The position numbers and the translations under genes are program-made. Under the pieces are notes generated by a model. The model saw only the letters and a program-made list of their open reading frames with translations, was not told the DNA's origin and searched no databases. A stretch of DNA of 30,531 nt from Proteobacteria bacterium UBA2383 (GTDB taxonomy: Bacteria; Pseudomonadota; Gammaproteobacteria; Competibacterales; Competibacteraceae), in NCBI GenBank assembly GCA_002343485.1, contig DDST01000006.1, positions 23,493 through 54,023 of the forward strand. Direction: 5' to 3'. Below are positions 7,309 through 15,980 of this stretch, one piece after another; position 1 is the first letter of the stretch, and each line of letters begins with the position of its first letter.

Positions 7309-8094
7309 TTATTCAGTGTTGTAGCGCGGAGGGCGTTTCTCCAGAAAGGCGCGCATTCCTTCTTGACCATCTGGATGGCCAGCACATGCTACCAGTCCGC
7401 GTCGTTCACGTTCCAATTGTGTTTCCCAGGACGTATCGAACGAATCGGTTAGCAGCGCCTTGACTTGTTCGAAGGTGTGTAGCGATTTTTCGGCAAGGGT
7501 GTGCGCCATACCCAGGGCAGTTTCGAGCAATAGCCTATTGGAAACTACTCGCGTTACTAATCCCCAGCTCAGCGCCTGTTCAGCAGTGATCGGTTCATCA
7601 AAGGCAGCAATTTCCAGGGCGCGAGCCAGCCCGACTAGGCGAGGCAGAGTAAATGTACCGCCGGCGTCGATACAGAGAGCATTGCTGGTAAAGCCTTGCT
7701 TTAGCCGCGCCGAATCCGCCATGATCCGGAAGTCACAGGATAGCGCCAAGGAAAAACCACCTCCCGCGGCGATCCCGTTAATAGCGGCGATCACTGGCTT
7801 ACGCAGCCGGCGAATTTCCGTCACACAGACGTGGACGTGAGTGGCCAATTCGTGGAAAGCCGCTGCAGGTCCATGGGGATGAGCTTGTGCGAACTTGATG
7901 TCGCCGCCAGCGGAGAAGGCTGTACCGTTGCCAGTGATGACGAGACCGCGAATGGCTGGGTCAGCTCCCAGATCCAGCAATTTCCGGATAAGCGCTTGTG
8001 CAGTAATAATATTTAAGGCGTTGTAGGATTCTGGACGATTCAGGGTGAGTTGAGCAATCGGCCCGTGGATAGCCGTGAGAACGACCTCGCTCAT
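7309..8094 (-). CDS. Enoyl-CoA hydratase/isomerase family protein
   Basis: A 261-residue crotonase-fold enzyme acting on acyl-CoA thioesters. The CoA-binding and oxyanion-hole motifs are visible: AFSAGGDIKFA (about 60-70) and NGIAAGGGFSLALSCDFRI (about 107-125). At the usual hydratase Glu positions it has Cys/Asp in NALCIDAGGTFTLPRLVG, an Asp-Ala-Gly-Gly form seen in isomerase- or PaaG-like members, so classical hydratase chemistry is not assured. A GGAGA ribosome site precedes the ATG. It follows rlmI by 27 bases on the same strand and may share its transcript. The substrate is unknown. Confidence 0.9.
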   Translation of the reverse strand: MSEVVLTAIHGPIAQLTLNRPESYNALNIITAQALIRKLLDLGADPAIRGLVITGNGTAFSAGGDIKFAQAHPHGPAAAFHELATHVHVCVTEIRRLRKPVIAAINGIAAGGGFSLALSCDFRIMADSARLKQGFTSNALCIDAGGTFTLPRLVGLARALEIAAFDEPITAEQALSWGLVTRVVSNRLLLETALGMAHTLAEKSLHTFEQVKALLTDSFDTSWETQLERERRGLVACAGHPDGQEGMRAFLEKRPPRYNTE

Positions 8095-8121
8095 GCGATT
8101 TTCTCCAGAGTGAAGTTTACT

Positions 8122-9339
8122 TTAGGCGGGTAGTACCCGGGCCAATACCATTTTGAGATATTCGGTTTCGGGAATCGCCGGAGGCACCGGATGATCAGGT
8201 CCCTGCCGGCCCTGTTCCAGGATAACCAGATTACGGTCCAAATGCCGTGCGGCTTGCAACAAAGTCTGGATCAGCAGGTCCCGCGATAGTAACTGGGAAC
8301 AGGAACAGGAGACGAGCAGTCCGTCGCGTTCTAGCACCTGCATCGCCATCTCATTGATCCGCCGGTAGGCCAGCGCGCCTTCCTTGAAGTCCTTGCGGCG
8401 CTTGATAAAGGCCGGTGGATCGACGATCACGACGTCGAAGCGCTCACGGGCCTCACGCAACGCCTTCAATACCTCGAAGGCATCGCCCTGCTGGATCTGC
8501 ACTTGATTGCTGATCCCGTTGAGGCTTGCGTTGGCAGCAGCCAACGCGAGCGCTGGCGCGGAACTGTCCACCACGCGCGCTTCACGCGCCCCGCGCGCTG
8601 CGGCGCGAATGCCCCAGGCTCCAACATAACCGAACATGTCCAGCACACGCCGGTCGCGGACATAGCGATCCAGGTGGGCGCGGTTATCCCGTTGGTCATA
8701 GAACCAGCCAGTCTTTTGCCCAGTGCGCGGCGCAATTTGGAAACGGAGACCGTCTTCCTCAACGGTGACGAACTCGGGAACCTCGCCAGCAGCCTCAGCG
8801 ACATAACGCTCCAATCCTTCCAGTTCCCGCATTGGACTGTCGTTGCGCCACAATATGGCTCCTGGTTTCAGTACTTTTTGCAAAGCCATGAGTATGTCAT
8901 CCTTGAGCCGTTCCATACCGGCAGTGGTGATCTGCACGACGCATAAATCACCGTAACGATCCACGATTAAGCCCGGCAGACCGTCGCCCTCGCCATACAC
9001 CAGCCGGTAGAAGGGTCGTTCGTAGATGCGCTCGCGTAAACTCAGCGCCACATTCAGGCGATGTACCAGTAGCGAAGGGCTTAACGGATGTTCAATATCA
9101 CGGCTCACCAGCCGGGCGCAGAGCAAGACATGAGGATTAATATAGCCGGTACCCATAAATTGGCCGTTGCTGGCCTGGATCGTCACTGGTTGGCCCGGCT
9201 GAAAATTGCGCAGCGGCGTTGCTTCTACGTCGATCTCGTTGCTGTAGATCCAGAGGTGGCCGGCGCGCAACCGGCGATCTTCATTCTTGCGCAGACGCAA
9301 GGGGGCAAATTCGGTGGAGGAGACAGGATTTGTGGGCAT
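8122..9339 (-). CDS. rlmI: 23S rRNA m5C1962 methyltransferase RlmI-like
   Basis: A 405-residue SAM-dependent rRNA methyltransferase of the RlmI/YccW type. An N-terminal PUA domain (about 10-85; LRLRKNEDRRLRAGHLWIYSNEI) is followed by a linker beta domain and a Rossmann methyltransferase domain. SAM-site motifs are VLDMFGYVGAWGIRAAARG and VDPPAFIKRRKDF; the catalytic cysteine region is VSCSCSQLLS near the C-terminus. Length and domain order match E. coli RlmI. It is divergent from the HSP90-like gene, with 124 bases between the starts. Confidence 0.93.
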   Translation of the reverse strand: MPTNPVSSTEFAPLRLRKNEDRRLRAGHLWIYSNEIDVEATPLRNFQPGQPVTIQASNGQFMGTGYINPHVLLCARLVSRDIEHPLSPSLLVHRLNVALSLRERIYERPFYRLVYGEGDGLPGLIVDRYGDLCVVQITTAGMERLKDDILMALQKVLKPGAILWRNDSPMRELEGLERYVAEAAGEVPEFVTVEEDGLRFQIAPRTGQKTGWFYDQRDNRAHLDRYVRDRRVLDMFGYVGAWGIRAAARGAREARVVDSSAPALALAAANASLNGISNQVQIQQGDAFEVLKALREARERFDVVIVDPPAFIKRRKDFKEGALAYRRINEMAMQVLERDGLLVSCSCSQLLSRDLLIQTLLQAARHLDRNLVILEQGRQGPDHPVPPAIPETEYLKMVLARVLPA

Positions 9340-9463
9340 GGGAGCAGGCTATTCCAGAAGATGAGGCGTGGAAGCGATGGATGGCGAAAACAACAAACGG
9401 TTCCATCGCCAGGCGAATTGTCAGAAGCTACCTGCTAGCTTAACGCAAACTGTGAGTTTCCCG

Positions 9464-11329
9464 ATGCCTAAGATGCGTACCAGTTTCCAGGGTCTGGTCC
9501 GGCTGCTGGCGAAAAGCCTGTACCCGGAACCGGAGGTGTTTATTCGTGAATTGCTGCAAAATGCCCATGACAGCATTCAGTTACGCCGGATTCATACTCC
9601 AGATCTGGCCGGTGAGATCCATGTCGACGTGGACGAAACCGCCCGGACTTTGCGTTTTGCCGATAACGGTAGCGGCATGGATCAGCGGGATATCGAAGAT
9701 TTTCTCAGCGTGATTGGCAGCACTGGCACGGGTAGCCGTGTTCAGGAATTGGCAGCGCGAGATGTGGCAGTTGCCACCATTGGCCAATTCGGTATCGGTT
9801 TGCTGTCGGCGTTTACTGTAGCGGAGCAGGTCGAAGTTCTGACTCGTAAGCCGGGCGCGGCGCAAGCTTGGCGCTGGGTTAACCACGGTGGCGAAGATTA
9901 CCAGCTGAAGGCTATACCGGCGACCGTGCAATTGCCTGGCACGCAGGTTACGGTCACTTTAGCGCCTGACCGGACCAACTTCCTCGGCGGGCGCCTGATT
10001 CGCCAGACGGTGCGTCGCTACGCCGATTTTCTGCCGTTCCCAATTCTGCTAAATGGCTTCGGACCCATCAATGCTGTCCATGCGCCCTGGCATCAGTGGG
10101 GTTGGAACGATCCCGTGGAGCGGGAACGGTCACTGGCAGCCTTTCTCAGCCAGCGCTATGGCGACCCGCCCTTACTGGTTATCCCGATTGATTTAGCGCA
10201 ACCGCGCGCGTTGGGTGGTTTATTCATCCCGAGCCGCTACACGCCTGGCAGTCTGACAGGTGGTGTTGTGGACTTGTTTCAAGCGCGGATGGCGATTCGC
10301 CTGAATGACAACGAATTACTGCCAGAATGGGCGGGTTTTGTGCGTGGCGTGGTGGATGGTCCTGATCTGCAACCGACCGCTGCTCGCGATAACGTGCTAC
10401 ATGATGCTACCTGGTGTGCCCTGCGCGTGGCGCTGGGGGAACAGATCGTCGCCAGCCTACGCGATCTTGCGAACCATGATCAGCCACGCTTTCTGCAACT
10501 CTGTGACTGGCAGCATGATGCGATCAAGGGCATGGCGGCGCGGCATAAGGGATTCAGCGCAGCAGTGCTAGACTATCTACCGTTTGCCACGCATCAAGGG
10601 CAGTTGACCTTGCCCGGCATTCTGGCCCGCCAGCCGGTCGCCGGGCATGGCAAGCGGCCGCTCTACTTTTTCACCCACGAGACCGACACCAATCAATTCG
10701 ATACGCTCTGTCAGGCGCGTGGAGTACTGGCTGTCAATGCGGGCCGGCCCTTTGACGAAACGCTGCTGCGCCGCTACGCCAGTCAACACGCTGAAACTGT
10801 CGAATTGAAGCCATTAGACCGGTTAGACGATCCGGATTGGTACGAACAGTTGGCGGTAACAGAACAGGTTGCTTACCGGCGATTGGAACGGGTGCTGGAT
10901 TGGGTGCTGGCGGAACGGAAAGTATCGGTGCGCACGCAAGTGCGCCGGTTTCAACCAGACAGTCTGAGTGCAGTATTGCTGACCGGTCAGCGCGTCACAG
11001 CATTCGATACCATGGAGCGGGCGTTGGAAAAACCTTTTGTGTTGGACGGACTGGCAGAATTAGCGGGCGAGGTGCGTGACCAGCTGCGGCAGTACCCGTT
11101 GACCTTGTTTCTGAACGCAGAACACCCGCTGGTGCAGCGCTTGGGTGCATTGGCTGAGCCGGACCATCCTCGTTATCATTCAATTCTGACCGGGTTGTAT
11201 TACAGTGCTCTGCTCAATACCCAGCATCGGCTGACCCCGATGGTTGCCCGGTGCTTCCATGCGGACTTGCAAGCCTTGCTGTGCGAACATTTAGAGCTAT
11301 GCCTCCAACAGGAACCGTCCGATCCTTAA
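9464..11329 (+). CDS. HSP90 family chaperone (divergent HtpG-like)
   Basis: About 621 residues, the size of bacterial HtpG but with clearly altered sequence. The GHKL ATPase motifs are present: RELLQNAHDSI with Glu29 (catalytic) and Asn33 (Mg/ATP), FADNGSGM, and IGQFGIGLLSAF for the ATP lid. The middle-domain signature appears as WAGFVRGVVDGPDLQPTAARDNV, including the catalytic-loop Arg. The C-terminal dimerisation region is not recognisable by eye. I chose the ATG at 9464 (MPKMRTSFQGL); a GTG at 9452 is in frame. No ribosome site stands out. It belongs to a group usually annotated as HSP90 family or ATP-binding protein, probably separate from canonical HtpG. The client is unknown. Confidence 0.88.
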   Translation: MPKMRTSFQGLVRLLAKSLYPEPEVFIRELLQNAHDSIQLRRIHTPDLAGEIHVDVDETARTLRFADNGSGMDQRDIEDFLSVIGSTGTGSRVQELAARDVAVATIGQFGIGLLSAFTVAEQVEVLTRKPGAAQAWRWVNHGGEDYQLKAIPATVQLPGTQVTVTLAPDRTNFLGGRLIRQTVRRYADFLPFPILLNGFGPINAVHAPWHQWGWNDPVERERSLAAFLSQRYGDPPLLVIPIDLAQPRALGGLFIPSRYTPGSLTGGVVDLFQARMAIRLNDNELLPEWAGFVRGVVDGPDLQPTAARDNVLHDATWCALRVALGEQIVASLRDLANHDQPRFLQLCDWQHDAIKGMAARHKGFSAAVLDYLPFATHQGQLTLPGILARQPVAGHGKRPLYFFTHETDTNQFDTLCQARGVLAVNAGRPFDETLLRRYASQHAETVELKPLDRLDDPDWYEQLAVTEQVAYRRLERVLDWVLAERKVSVRTQVRRFQPDSLSAVLLTGQRVTAFDTMERALEKPFVLDGLAELAGEVRDQLRQYPLTLFLNAEHPLVQRLGALAEPDHPRYHSILTGLYYSALLNTQHRLTPMVARCFHADLQALLCEHLELCLQQEPSDP

Positions 11330-11504
11330 GCTGGACGGCTGACATACCGGTTACAAGCTATTGGATATCCTCAGTGCTTCTCTGACGAGCCATTTTTACA
11401 GGCAAGGTGCTGCGGGCCGTTTGATAACCCAAATCATGGAGCTGGTTTTTCGGATTGGGTATCATGTGGTTAATGAGATGCTGAGAGGTGGTATCCATTG
11501 GTTT

Positions 11505-12101
11505 TCACACTTCTCGGCGTCCGGCGAAAGCGTGTGCCAATGTACCGCCGTCCACGTATCCCAATTCTCCACCCAATGGTACTCCGTGGGCGATGCGCGT
11601 GGCGCGGATGCCGCGCTCGCGGGCCAATTCGGCAATGTAATAAGCTGTGGCTTCACCTTCCACGGTTGGATTGGTGGCGAGAATAATTTCGCGGATTTCA
11701 CCTTCATCCAGCCGGGTTTCTAGAATCTCCAATCCTAGTTCTGCTGGACCGATGCCATCCAATGGCGACAAGTGGCCCATTAGTACAAAGTATCGACCCT
11801 GAAAACTGGTTGACTGCTCTACTGCCAGCACATCAGCCGGTGTTTCGATCACGCACAACAGAGCAGGATCACGGTTCGGGTGGGTGCATAGGGTACAAAT
11901 TTCTGTCTCGCTCAGATCGCGGCAGAGCCGGCAGTGGCCAATCCGATCCAGGGCTATTCGCAGCGCTTCAATCAGCTTTCCGGCGCCTTCGCGATCTCGT
12001 TCCAGTAGATGCAGCGCCATGCGCTGGGCGGATTTCGGTCCTACCCCCGGCAAGCAGCGCAGCGCCGCCATCAATTGATTCAGCAGCGGCGAGGCCATCA
12101 T
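11505..12101 (-). CDS. recR: Recombination mediator RecR
   Basis: A 198-residue ring-forming protein of the RecFOR pathway, which loads RecA on gapped DNA. Order of parts: helix-hairpin-helix (LRCLPGVGPKSAQRMALHLL, 16-35), a C4 zinc motif (CRLC...CTLC, about 57-72), the TOPRIM domain (LCVIETPADVLAVEQS, then ATNPTVEGEATAYYIAEL), and a C-terminal Walker-B-like stretch (ATRIAHGVPLGGELGYVDGGTLAHAFAGR). It lies 15 bases after ybaB in the usual dnaX-ybaB-recR order. Confidence 0.97.
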   Translation of the reverse strand: MMASPLLNQLMAALRCLPGVGPKSAQRMALHLLERDREGAGKLIEALRIALDRIGHCRLCRDLSETEICTLCTHPNRDPALLCVIETPADVLAVEQSTSFQGRYFVLMGHLSPLDGIGPAELGLEILETRLDEGEIREIILATNPTVEGEATAYYIAELARERGIRATRIAHGVPLGGELGYVDGGTLAHAFAGRREV

Positions 12102-12116
12102 AAAGCGAGCAGCCGG

Positions 12117-12455
12117 TCAGAAGGGCAGCTTGAGATCACCCATCATCCCCGGCGGCAGGCCCATGCCGGAGGTGAGACCAGACATCTTGTCTTGGACGGT
12201 GCGCTCGACTTTATGCACTGCATCGTTGAAGGCGGCAGCGACCAAATCCTCCAGCATGTCCTTATCGTCGCCCACCAGGCTATCATCAATGTGTATCCGT
12301 CGAACCTCATGGCGACCGGTAATTACGATACGGACTAACCCGCCGCCTGATTCGCCATTGATTTCCATTTCTGCAATTTCTGCCTGCGCCTTTTGCAGGT
12401 TTTCCTGCATCTTCTGTGCTTGTTTCATCAGGTTTCCCAAACCGCCTTTCATCAT
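12117..12455 (-). CDS. ybaB: YbaB/EbfC nucleoid-associated protein
   Basis: A 112-residue DNA-binding protein of the YbaB/EbfC family, which forms dimers with a tweezer-like shape. The N-terminus is rich in Met, Lys and Gln (GNLMKQAQKMQENLQKAQAE) and helical, followed by the beta core GGLVRIVITGRHEVRRIHID and a C-terminal amphipathic helix with AFNDAVHKVE. The C-terminal GMGLPPGMMGDLKLPF tail is typical. Two adjacent ATG codons (12455, 12452) are possible starts. It sits between dnaX (14 bases) and recR (15 bases). Confidence 0.95.
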   Translation of the reverse strand: MMKGGLGNLMKQAQKMQENLQKAQAEIAEMEINGESGGGLVRIVITGRHEVRRIHIDDSLVGDDKDMLEDLVAAAFNDAVHKVERTVQDKMSGLTSGMGLPPGMMGDLKLPF

Positions 12456-12469
12456 TTTTCCTCCATAGA

Positions 12470-14044
12470 TTAGCTATCGCTTTCGTCAAGCGGGTGGATC
12501 GCGGTAATCCGCGCATCGAACATTTCTTGCATATCCCGCACATGCGGATCTTGTTGAGTGTGCTCAGCCGCTGCCTGGCGCCGTTCCGCCTGCTGCTGAT
12601 CCTGATGACGGGCTGGCGTCTCGGTGGTGTGGCCAAACTGGAACGTCAGATTAATTGGTTCGCCAAAGTGCTGTTCCAGCGCGGTTTTCAATCGATCTGT
12701 GATATAGGAATTAAGTAATGGCTTAAAATTAGGCTCTAGCCTAAGTTGAAAGTGATGACCGTTGTGCGCCACCAATTGGCAGTTTGACGCTAAGTCCCTC
12801 TCTCTGTGATTCAAATCCAGTTGCTTTATCAATAATTCCCACTTCGACGCCGAGGATGCGGGTGTTGATGGAGGTGTTGATGGACTAGAGGTAATAGTAG
12901 GCTTTTCAATTGCTCGTATTGGCGTAGTAACCGGAATTGGTGTTGCCGCCTCCAACGTCGCTGGCCGGAAACACAGCATCCGTAACAATACCATCTCGAA
13001 ACCGCCTCGTGAGTCGGGTGCCAAGGGCAGATCACGCCGGCCAAGCAACGCGATTTGGTAAAACAACTGTATGTCCTCAGGCAGCAGCATCTCTGCAAAC
13101 CGCCGTACCTCTTCAGGGTCAGCGGCTTCATCATCCGTCGGCGCATTTGGCACGACTTGGGCCAGAGCGACCCGCTGCAATAGTGACAGCAATTCGGCCA
13201 GCACCATTGAATAGTCAGGTGTATGTTCGTCCAATACTGCAATCTGTTGAAGTAAGCCTGGAGCATTGTTGGTGGCCAGCATCTCGAGTAACTGAGTGAC
13301 TTGCCGCCGATCGATACTGCCGAGCATAGCGCTGACCGTTGCCGTTTCCACTTGGCCGCCGCCGAAGGCGATCGCTTGATCCAGCAGGCTCAAGGCGTCA
13401 CGCATACTACCGTCACCAGCGCGGGCAACAAGCTGTAGCGCCGCTGTTTCGTGTGGGATAGCCTCCTGCACCAGTATGTGGTCAAGATATCGAGCGATCA
13501 TGTTGGCTGGCAGGCGTTTAAGGCTGAATTGGAGGCAACGCGATAGGATTGTGACGGGTAGTTTCTGCGGGTCGGTCGTCGCCAGCAGAAATTTCACATG
13601 CGGAGGGGGTTCTTCCAGAGTTTTCAACAAGGCGTTAAAGCTGTGATTGGAAAACATATGGACTTCATCGATCAGGTACACTTTGAAGCGCCCTCGACTA
13701 GGCGCGTATTGCACGTTTTCCAATAGCTCCCGGGTCTCGTCGACCTTGGTGCGGGAAGCAGCATCGACTTCAATCAGATCTACGAAGCGGCCCGTGTCAA
13801 TCTCCTGGCAAGCGCTGCACTCACCACAAGGCTTAGAAGAAACGCCAACTTCGCAATTTAACGACTTAGCAAGGATCCGGGCAATGGTGGTCTTACCCAC
13901 TCCTCGCGTGCCGGTAAATAGAAAGGCGTGGTGTAACCGTTGCCGGTCGAGGGCGTTGGTTAAGGCGCGAACGGCATGCTCCTGACCCACAAGTTCATGA
14001 AAAGTGCGTGGCCGCCACTTGCGGGCTAGAACCTGGTAATTCAT
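12470..14044 (-). CDS. dnaX: DNA polymerase III subunit gamma/tau
   Basis: A 524-residue clamp-loader ATPase. The AAA+ module occupies about 1-230: Walker A GTRGVGKTT, a zinc cluster in CEVGVSSKPCGECSAC, Walker B LIDEVHMFS, and the arginine-finger motif SRC in TILSRCLQF. The collar domain follows (about 230-365). A low-complexity Ser/Thr/Pro linker (about 370-400) leads to a tau-type C-terminal domain ending in MFDARITAIHP. It is shorter than E. coli tau. I saw no A-AAA-AAG slippery site at the linker, so one product is expected from this frame. It heads the dnaX-ybaB-recR group and follows the SRP RNA. Confidence 0.97.
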   Translation of the reverse strand: MNYQVLARKWRPRTFHELVGQEHAVRALTNALDRQRLHHAFLFTGTRGVGKTTIARILAKSLNCEVGVSSKPCGECSACQEIDTGRFVDLIEVDAASRTKVDETRELLENVQYAPSRGRFKVYLIDEVHMFSNHSFNALLKTLEEPPPHVKFLLATTDPQKLPVTILSRCLQFSLKRLPANMIARYLDHILVQEAIPHETAALQLVARAGDGSMRDALSLLDQAIAFGGGQVETATVSAMLGSIDRRQVTQLLEMLATNNAPGLLQQIAVLDEHTPDYSMVLAELLSLLQRVALAQVVPNAPTDDEAADPEEVRRFAEMLLPEDIQLFYQIALLGRRDLPLAPDSRGGFEMVLLRMLCFRPATLEAATPIPVTTPIRAIEKPTITSSPSTPPSTPASSASKWELLIKQLDLNHRERDLASNCQLVAHNGHHFQLRLEPNFKPLLNSYITDRLKTALEQHFGEPINLTFQFGHTTETPARHQDQQQAERRQAAAEHTQQDPHVRDMQEMFDARITAIHPLDESDS

Positions 14045-14129
14045 ACCAACTCCCTGTGGCGTGAAAAAGCTATAATTCCTTGGTTTTTAAGCTTTAACCG
14101 TTCGCTTTTCACCTTTCACCTTAGAGAAG

Positions 14130-14244
14130 GGCGACGACCCCTAACCGCCACACCCCGGCGCCCGAGGCTACTGCTGCCGCTGCTCCCTTCCGGGCCTGAC
14201 GGGATTCACAGTTTGTCGTCGCGGGGGGACCGATAGGGGCCGCC
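14130..14244 (-). ncRNA. ffs: Bacterial small signal recognition particle RNA (4.5S)
   Basis: On the - strand this segment shows the conserved SRP RNA apical region: GTCAGGCCCGGAAGGGAGCA, with the GGAA tetraloop at 14188-14191, followed by the AGCAGC internal loop that binds Ffh. The ends pair: GGCG and CCCCTA near the 5' end match TAGGGG and CGCC near the 3' end, giving one long hairpin of about 115 bases. Exact ends are estimated from the pairing. It lies just upstream of dnaX, a common location. No clear terminator follows, so read-through into dnaX is possible. Confidence 0.93.
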
Positions 14245-14270
14245 ATTGAAACAGGCCGGTAACTTTAACA

Positions 14271-14762
14271 TTAGGCGCCGCTACAATCTACGCCCTCATG
14301 CCGTAATAACCAGCGTTTGATCCCAAGCAGGTCGCCAGTAACTTCGCCTGCGTAACCGCCCAATCCCTGCCGCCCCACCACTCGGTGGCAAGGAATCAGG
14401 ATTGGGAGAGGGTTGCTCCGGCAGGCGCCGCCGATAGGGCGCGCTGCGGTATCAAGTTGTTGCGCCAGCTCGCTGTAGGTCAGTACCGTTCCCGGAGGAA
14501 TGGTTTGCAGGGCTGCCCACACCCGTTGCTGAAACGCTGTTCCTTGCGGCGCCCGCAGGATCGTGAAAGGCGAACGGGGATTATGGAAATAAGCCTTTAA
14601 TTCTTCGGCGGCTTGTGCGGCTGCGGTATTTGCCGGTGATTTTTCAACAATGCCAATAGGCAGATAATCCAGTGCGTCAACGGCCATGCCATTCATTCGA
14701 ATACCAATAACACAACCAAACGGTGCAGCAATAATGGCTTGATAGGTATTGGTCAGTGTCAT
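14271..14762 (-). CDS. ogt: Methylated-DNA--protein-cysteine methyltransferase
   Basis: A 163-residue suicide repair protein that moves alkyl groups from O6-alkylguanine to its own cysteine. The active-site motif IPCHRVVG is intact, preceded by the DNA-binding helix-turn-helix region (FQQRVWAALQTIPPGTVLTYSELAQQL) and the arginine finger region (GGACRSNPLPIL). Length fits Ogt/MGMT rather than the longer Ada. It starts 20 bases after cysQ on the same strand, so the two may be co-transcribed. The symbol ogt is by family; there is no Ada domain. Confidence 0.94.
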   Translation of the reverse strand: MTLTNTYQAIIAAPFGCVIGIRMNGMAVDALDYLPIGIVEKSPANTAAAQAAEELKAYFHNPRSPFTILRAPQGTAFQQRVWAALQTIPPGTVLTYSELAQQLDTAARPIGGACRSNPLPILIPCHRVVGRQGLGGYAGEVTGDLLGIKRWLLRHEGVDCSGA

Positions 14763-14782
14763 TTCAGGTGTTGCTAGGCCAG

Positions 14783-15592
14783 TCAGCGTGGAACATAACT
14801 GAGCCAGTCGCGACTGGCATCGCCGTAGACGATGAAGTGGGGGTTGAGCAACGAGTCACGGGTGTTGTAGCGTAGAGACCGGCCGGTCTCTGCTGAGACC
14901 ACCTGACCGCCGGCAACTTCAACAATAGCCTGGGCAGCGGCAGTATCCCATTCCGAGGTTGGTCCCATGCGGGGATAGACGTCCGCTGCGCCCTCTGCAA
15001 CTTGGCATAATTTGAGTGAACTGCCGATGGTGACCAGCTGATGAGGCCCAAGGGCGGCAACGAATTTTTGCAAACCCGGCCCACCATGCGATTTGCTGCC
15101 TACCACCCGCACAGGCTGGCTGTGTTTTAACGGCTTAACCGTAATTGGTTGCGGTCGCCGGCCCGGCTCATCACGGAACGCGCCGTAGTGGCGGGCGGCG
15201 AAGTAGCATAACCCGGTTACCGGCACCCGTACTACACCCAGTATTGGTTCGTGATTTTCAATCAGCGCGATGTTGACGGTGAATTCGCCGTTATGCTTCA
15301 CAAATTCCTTGGTACCGTCCAGCGGGTCCACCAGCCAATAGCGGTGCCATTGGAGACGCTCCGTAAACGGAATGGCGGCTGATTCTTCGGATAGTACTGG
15401 AATCTCGGGTGTCAGCGCGCGCAAGCCAGCCACAATAGTTCGATGGGATGCTAAGTCGGCCGCTGTCAATGGGCTGTTATCTTCCTTGGCAGTCACCTTG
15501 AACGCTGTCGCATAAATCTCCAAAATCCGCTCGCTCGCTTCCAGCGCCAGCGCTCGGACCGATTCCAGCCAGGCTACCTCGTCATTATGCAT
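14783..15592 (-). CDS. cysQ: 3'(2'),5'-bisphosphate nucleotidase CysQ
   Basis: About 269 residues of the lithium-sensitive inositol-monophosphatase superfamily. CysQ hydrolyses PAP, a by-product of sulfate assimilation, to AMP. Metal-site motifs are VLSEES (the metal-binding Glu), WLVDPLDGTKEFVKHNGEFTVNIAL (Asp-Pro-Leu-Asp-Gly-Thr) and PTSEWDTAAAQAIVE near the C-terminus. The ATG at 15592 is preferred because GAGGA sits just upstream; a GTG at 15607 is also in frame. It lies 36 bases after rplS and may be carried on the ribosomal transcript. Confidence 0.94.
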   Translation of the reverse strand: MHNDEVAWLESVRALALEASERILEIYATAFKVTAKEDNSPLTAADLASHRTIVAGLRALTPEIPVLSEESAAIPFTERLQWHRYWLVDPLDGTKEFVKHNGEFTVNIALIENHEPILGVVRVPVTGLCYFAARHYGAFRDEPGRRPQPITVKPLKHSQPVRVVGSKSHGGPGLQKFVAALGPHQLVTIGSSLKLCQVAEGAADVYPRMGPTSEWDTAAAQAIVEVAGGQVVSAETGRSLRYNTRDSLLNPHFIVYGDASRDWLSYVPR

Positions 15593-15628
15593 ATAGCTTC
15601 CTCGCACCCTGCTTTCAATCTTTAGCCT

Positions 15629-15976
15629 TTAGCGCAACTTCTCCTTGATACGCGCTGCCTTGCCTTCCAGTCCGCGCAGGTAATACAGCTTGGCGCGGCG
15701 TACATCACCCCGGCGCTTGACGCTAATATCGGCAATTATCGGGCTGTGTGTCTGGAACACCCGTTCTACACCTTCGCCGTGGGAGACCTTGCGCACCGTG
15801 AAGGCTGAATTCAAGCCACGATTACGCTTTGCAATCACGATGCCTTCGAAAGCTTGCAGGCGCTCACGGTTACCTTCTTTGACCTTAACCCGTACTACTA
15901 CTGTGTCGCCGGGATTAAATGAGGGAATTTCACGGGTCATCTGCTCCCGTTCGAATGCTTCAACCAATTTACTCAT
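15629..15976 (-). CDS. rplS: 50S ribosomal protein L19
   Basis: A 115-residue ribosomal protein located at the 30S-50S interface. The sequence MSKLVEAFEREQM, then IPSFNPGDTVVVRVKVKEG, AFEGIVIAKRNRGLNSAFTVRK and RRAKLYYLRGLEGKAARIKEKL is textbook L19. The start at 15976 gives the normal length; the frame is open further upstream only because it runs into the 3' end of trmD. It is the last gene of rpsP-rimM-trmD-rplS, 4 bases after trmD. Confidence 0.98.
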   Translation of the reverse strand: MSKLVEAFEREQMTREIPSFNPGDTVVVRVKVKEGNRERLQAFEGIVIAKRNRGLNSAFTVRKVSHGEGVERVFQTHSPIIADISVKRRGDVRRAKLYYLRGLEGKAARIKEKLR

Positions 15977-15980
15977 AGCA

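Noticed and set aside
11762..12103. Open frames on the + strand over recR
   Set aside because: Shadows of recR, whose zinc and TOPRIM motifs are clear on the - strand.
12850..12960. Programmed frameshift in dnaX giving a short gamma subunit
   Set aside because: No A-AAA-AAG type slippery run is present at the linker; the frame reads straight through.
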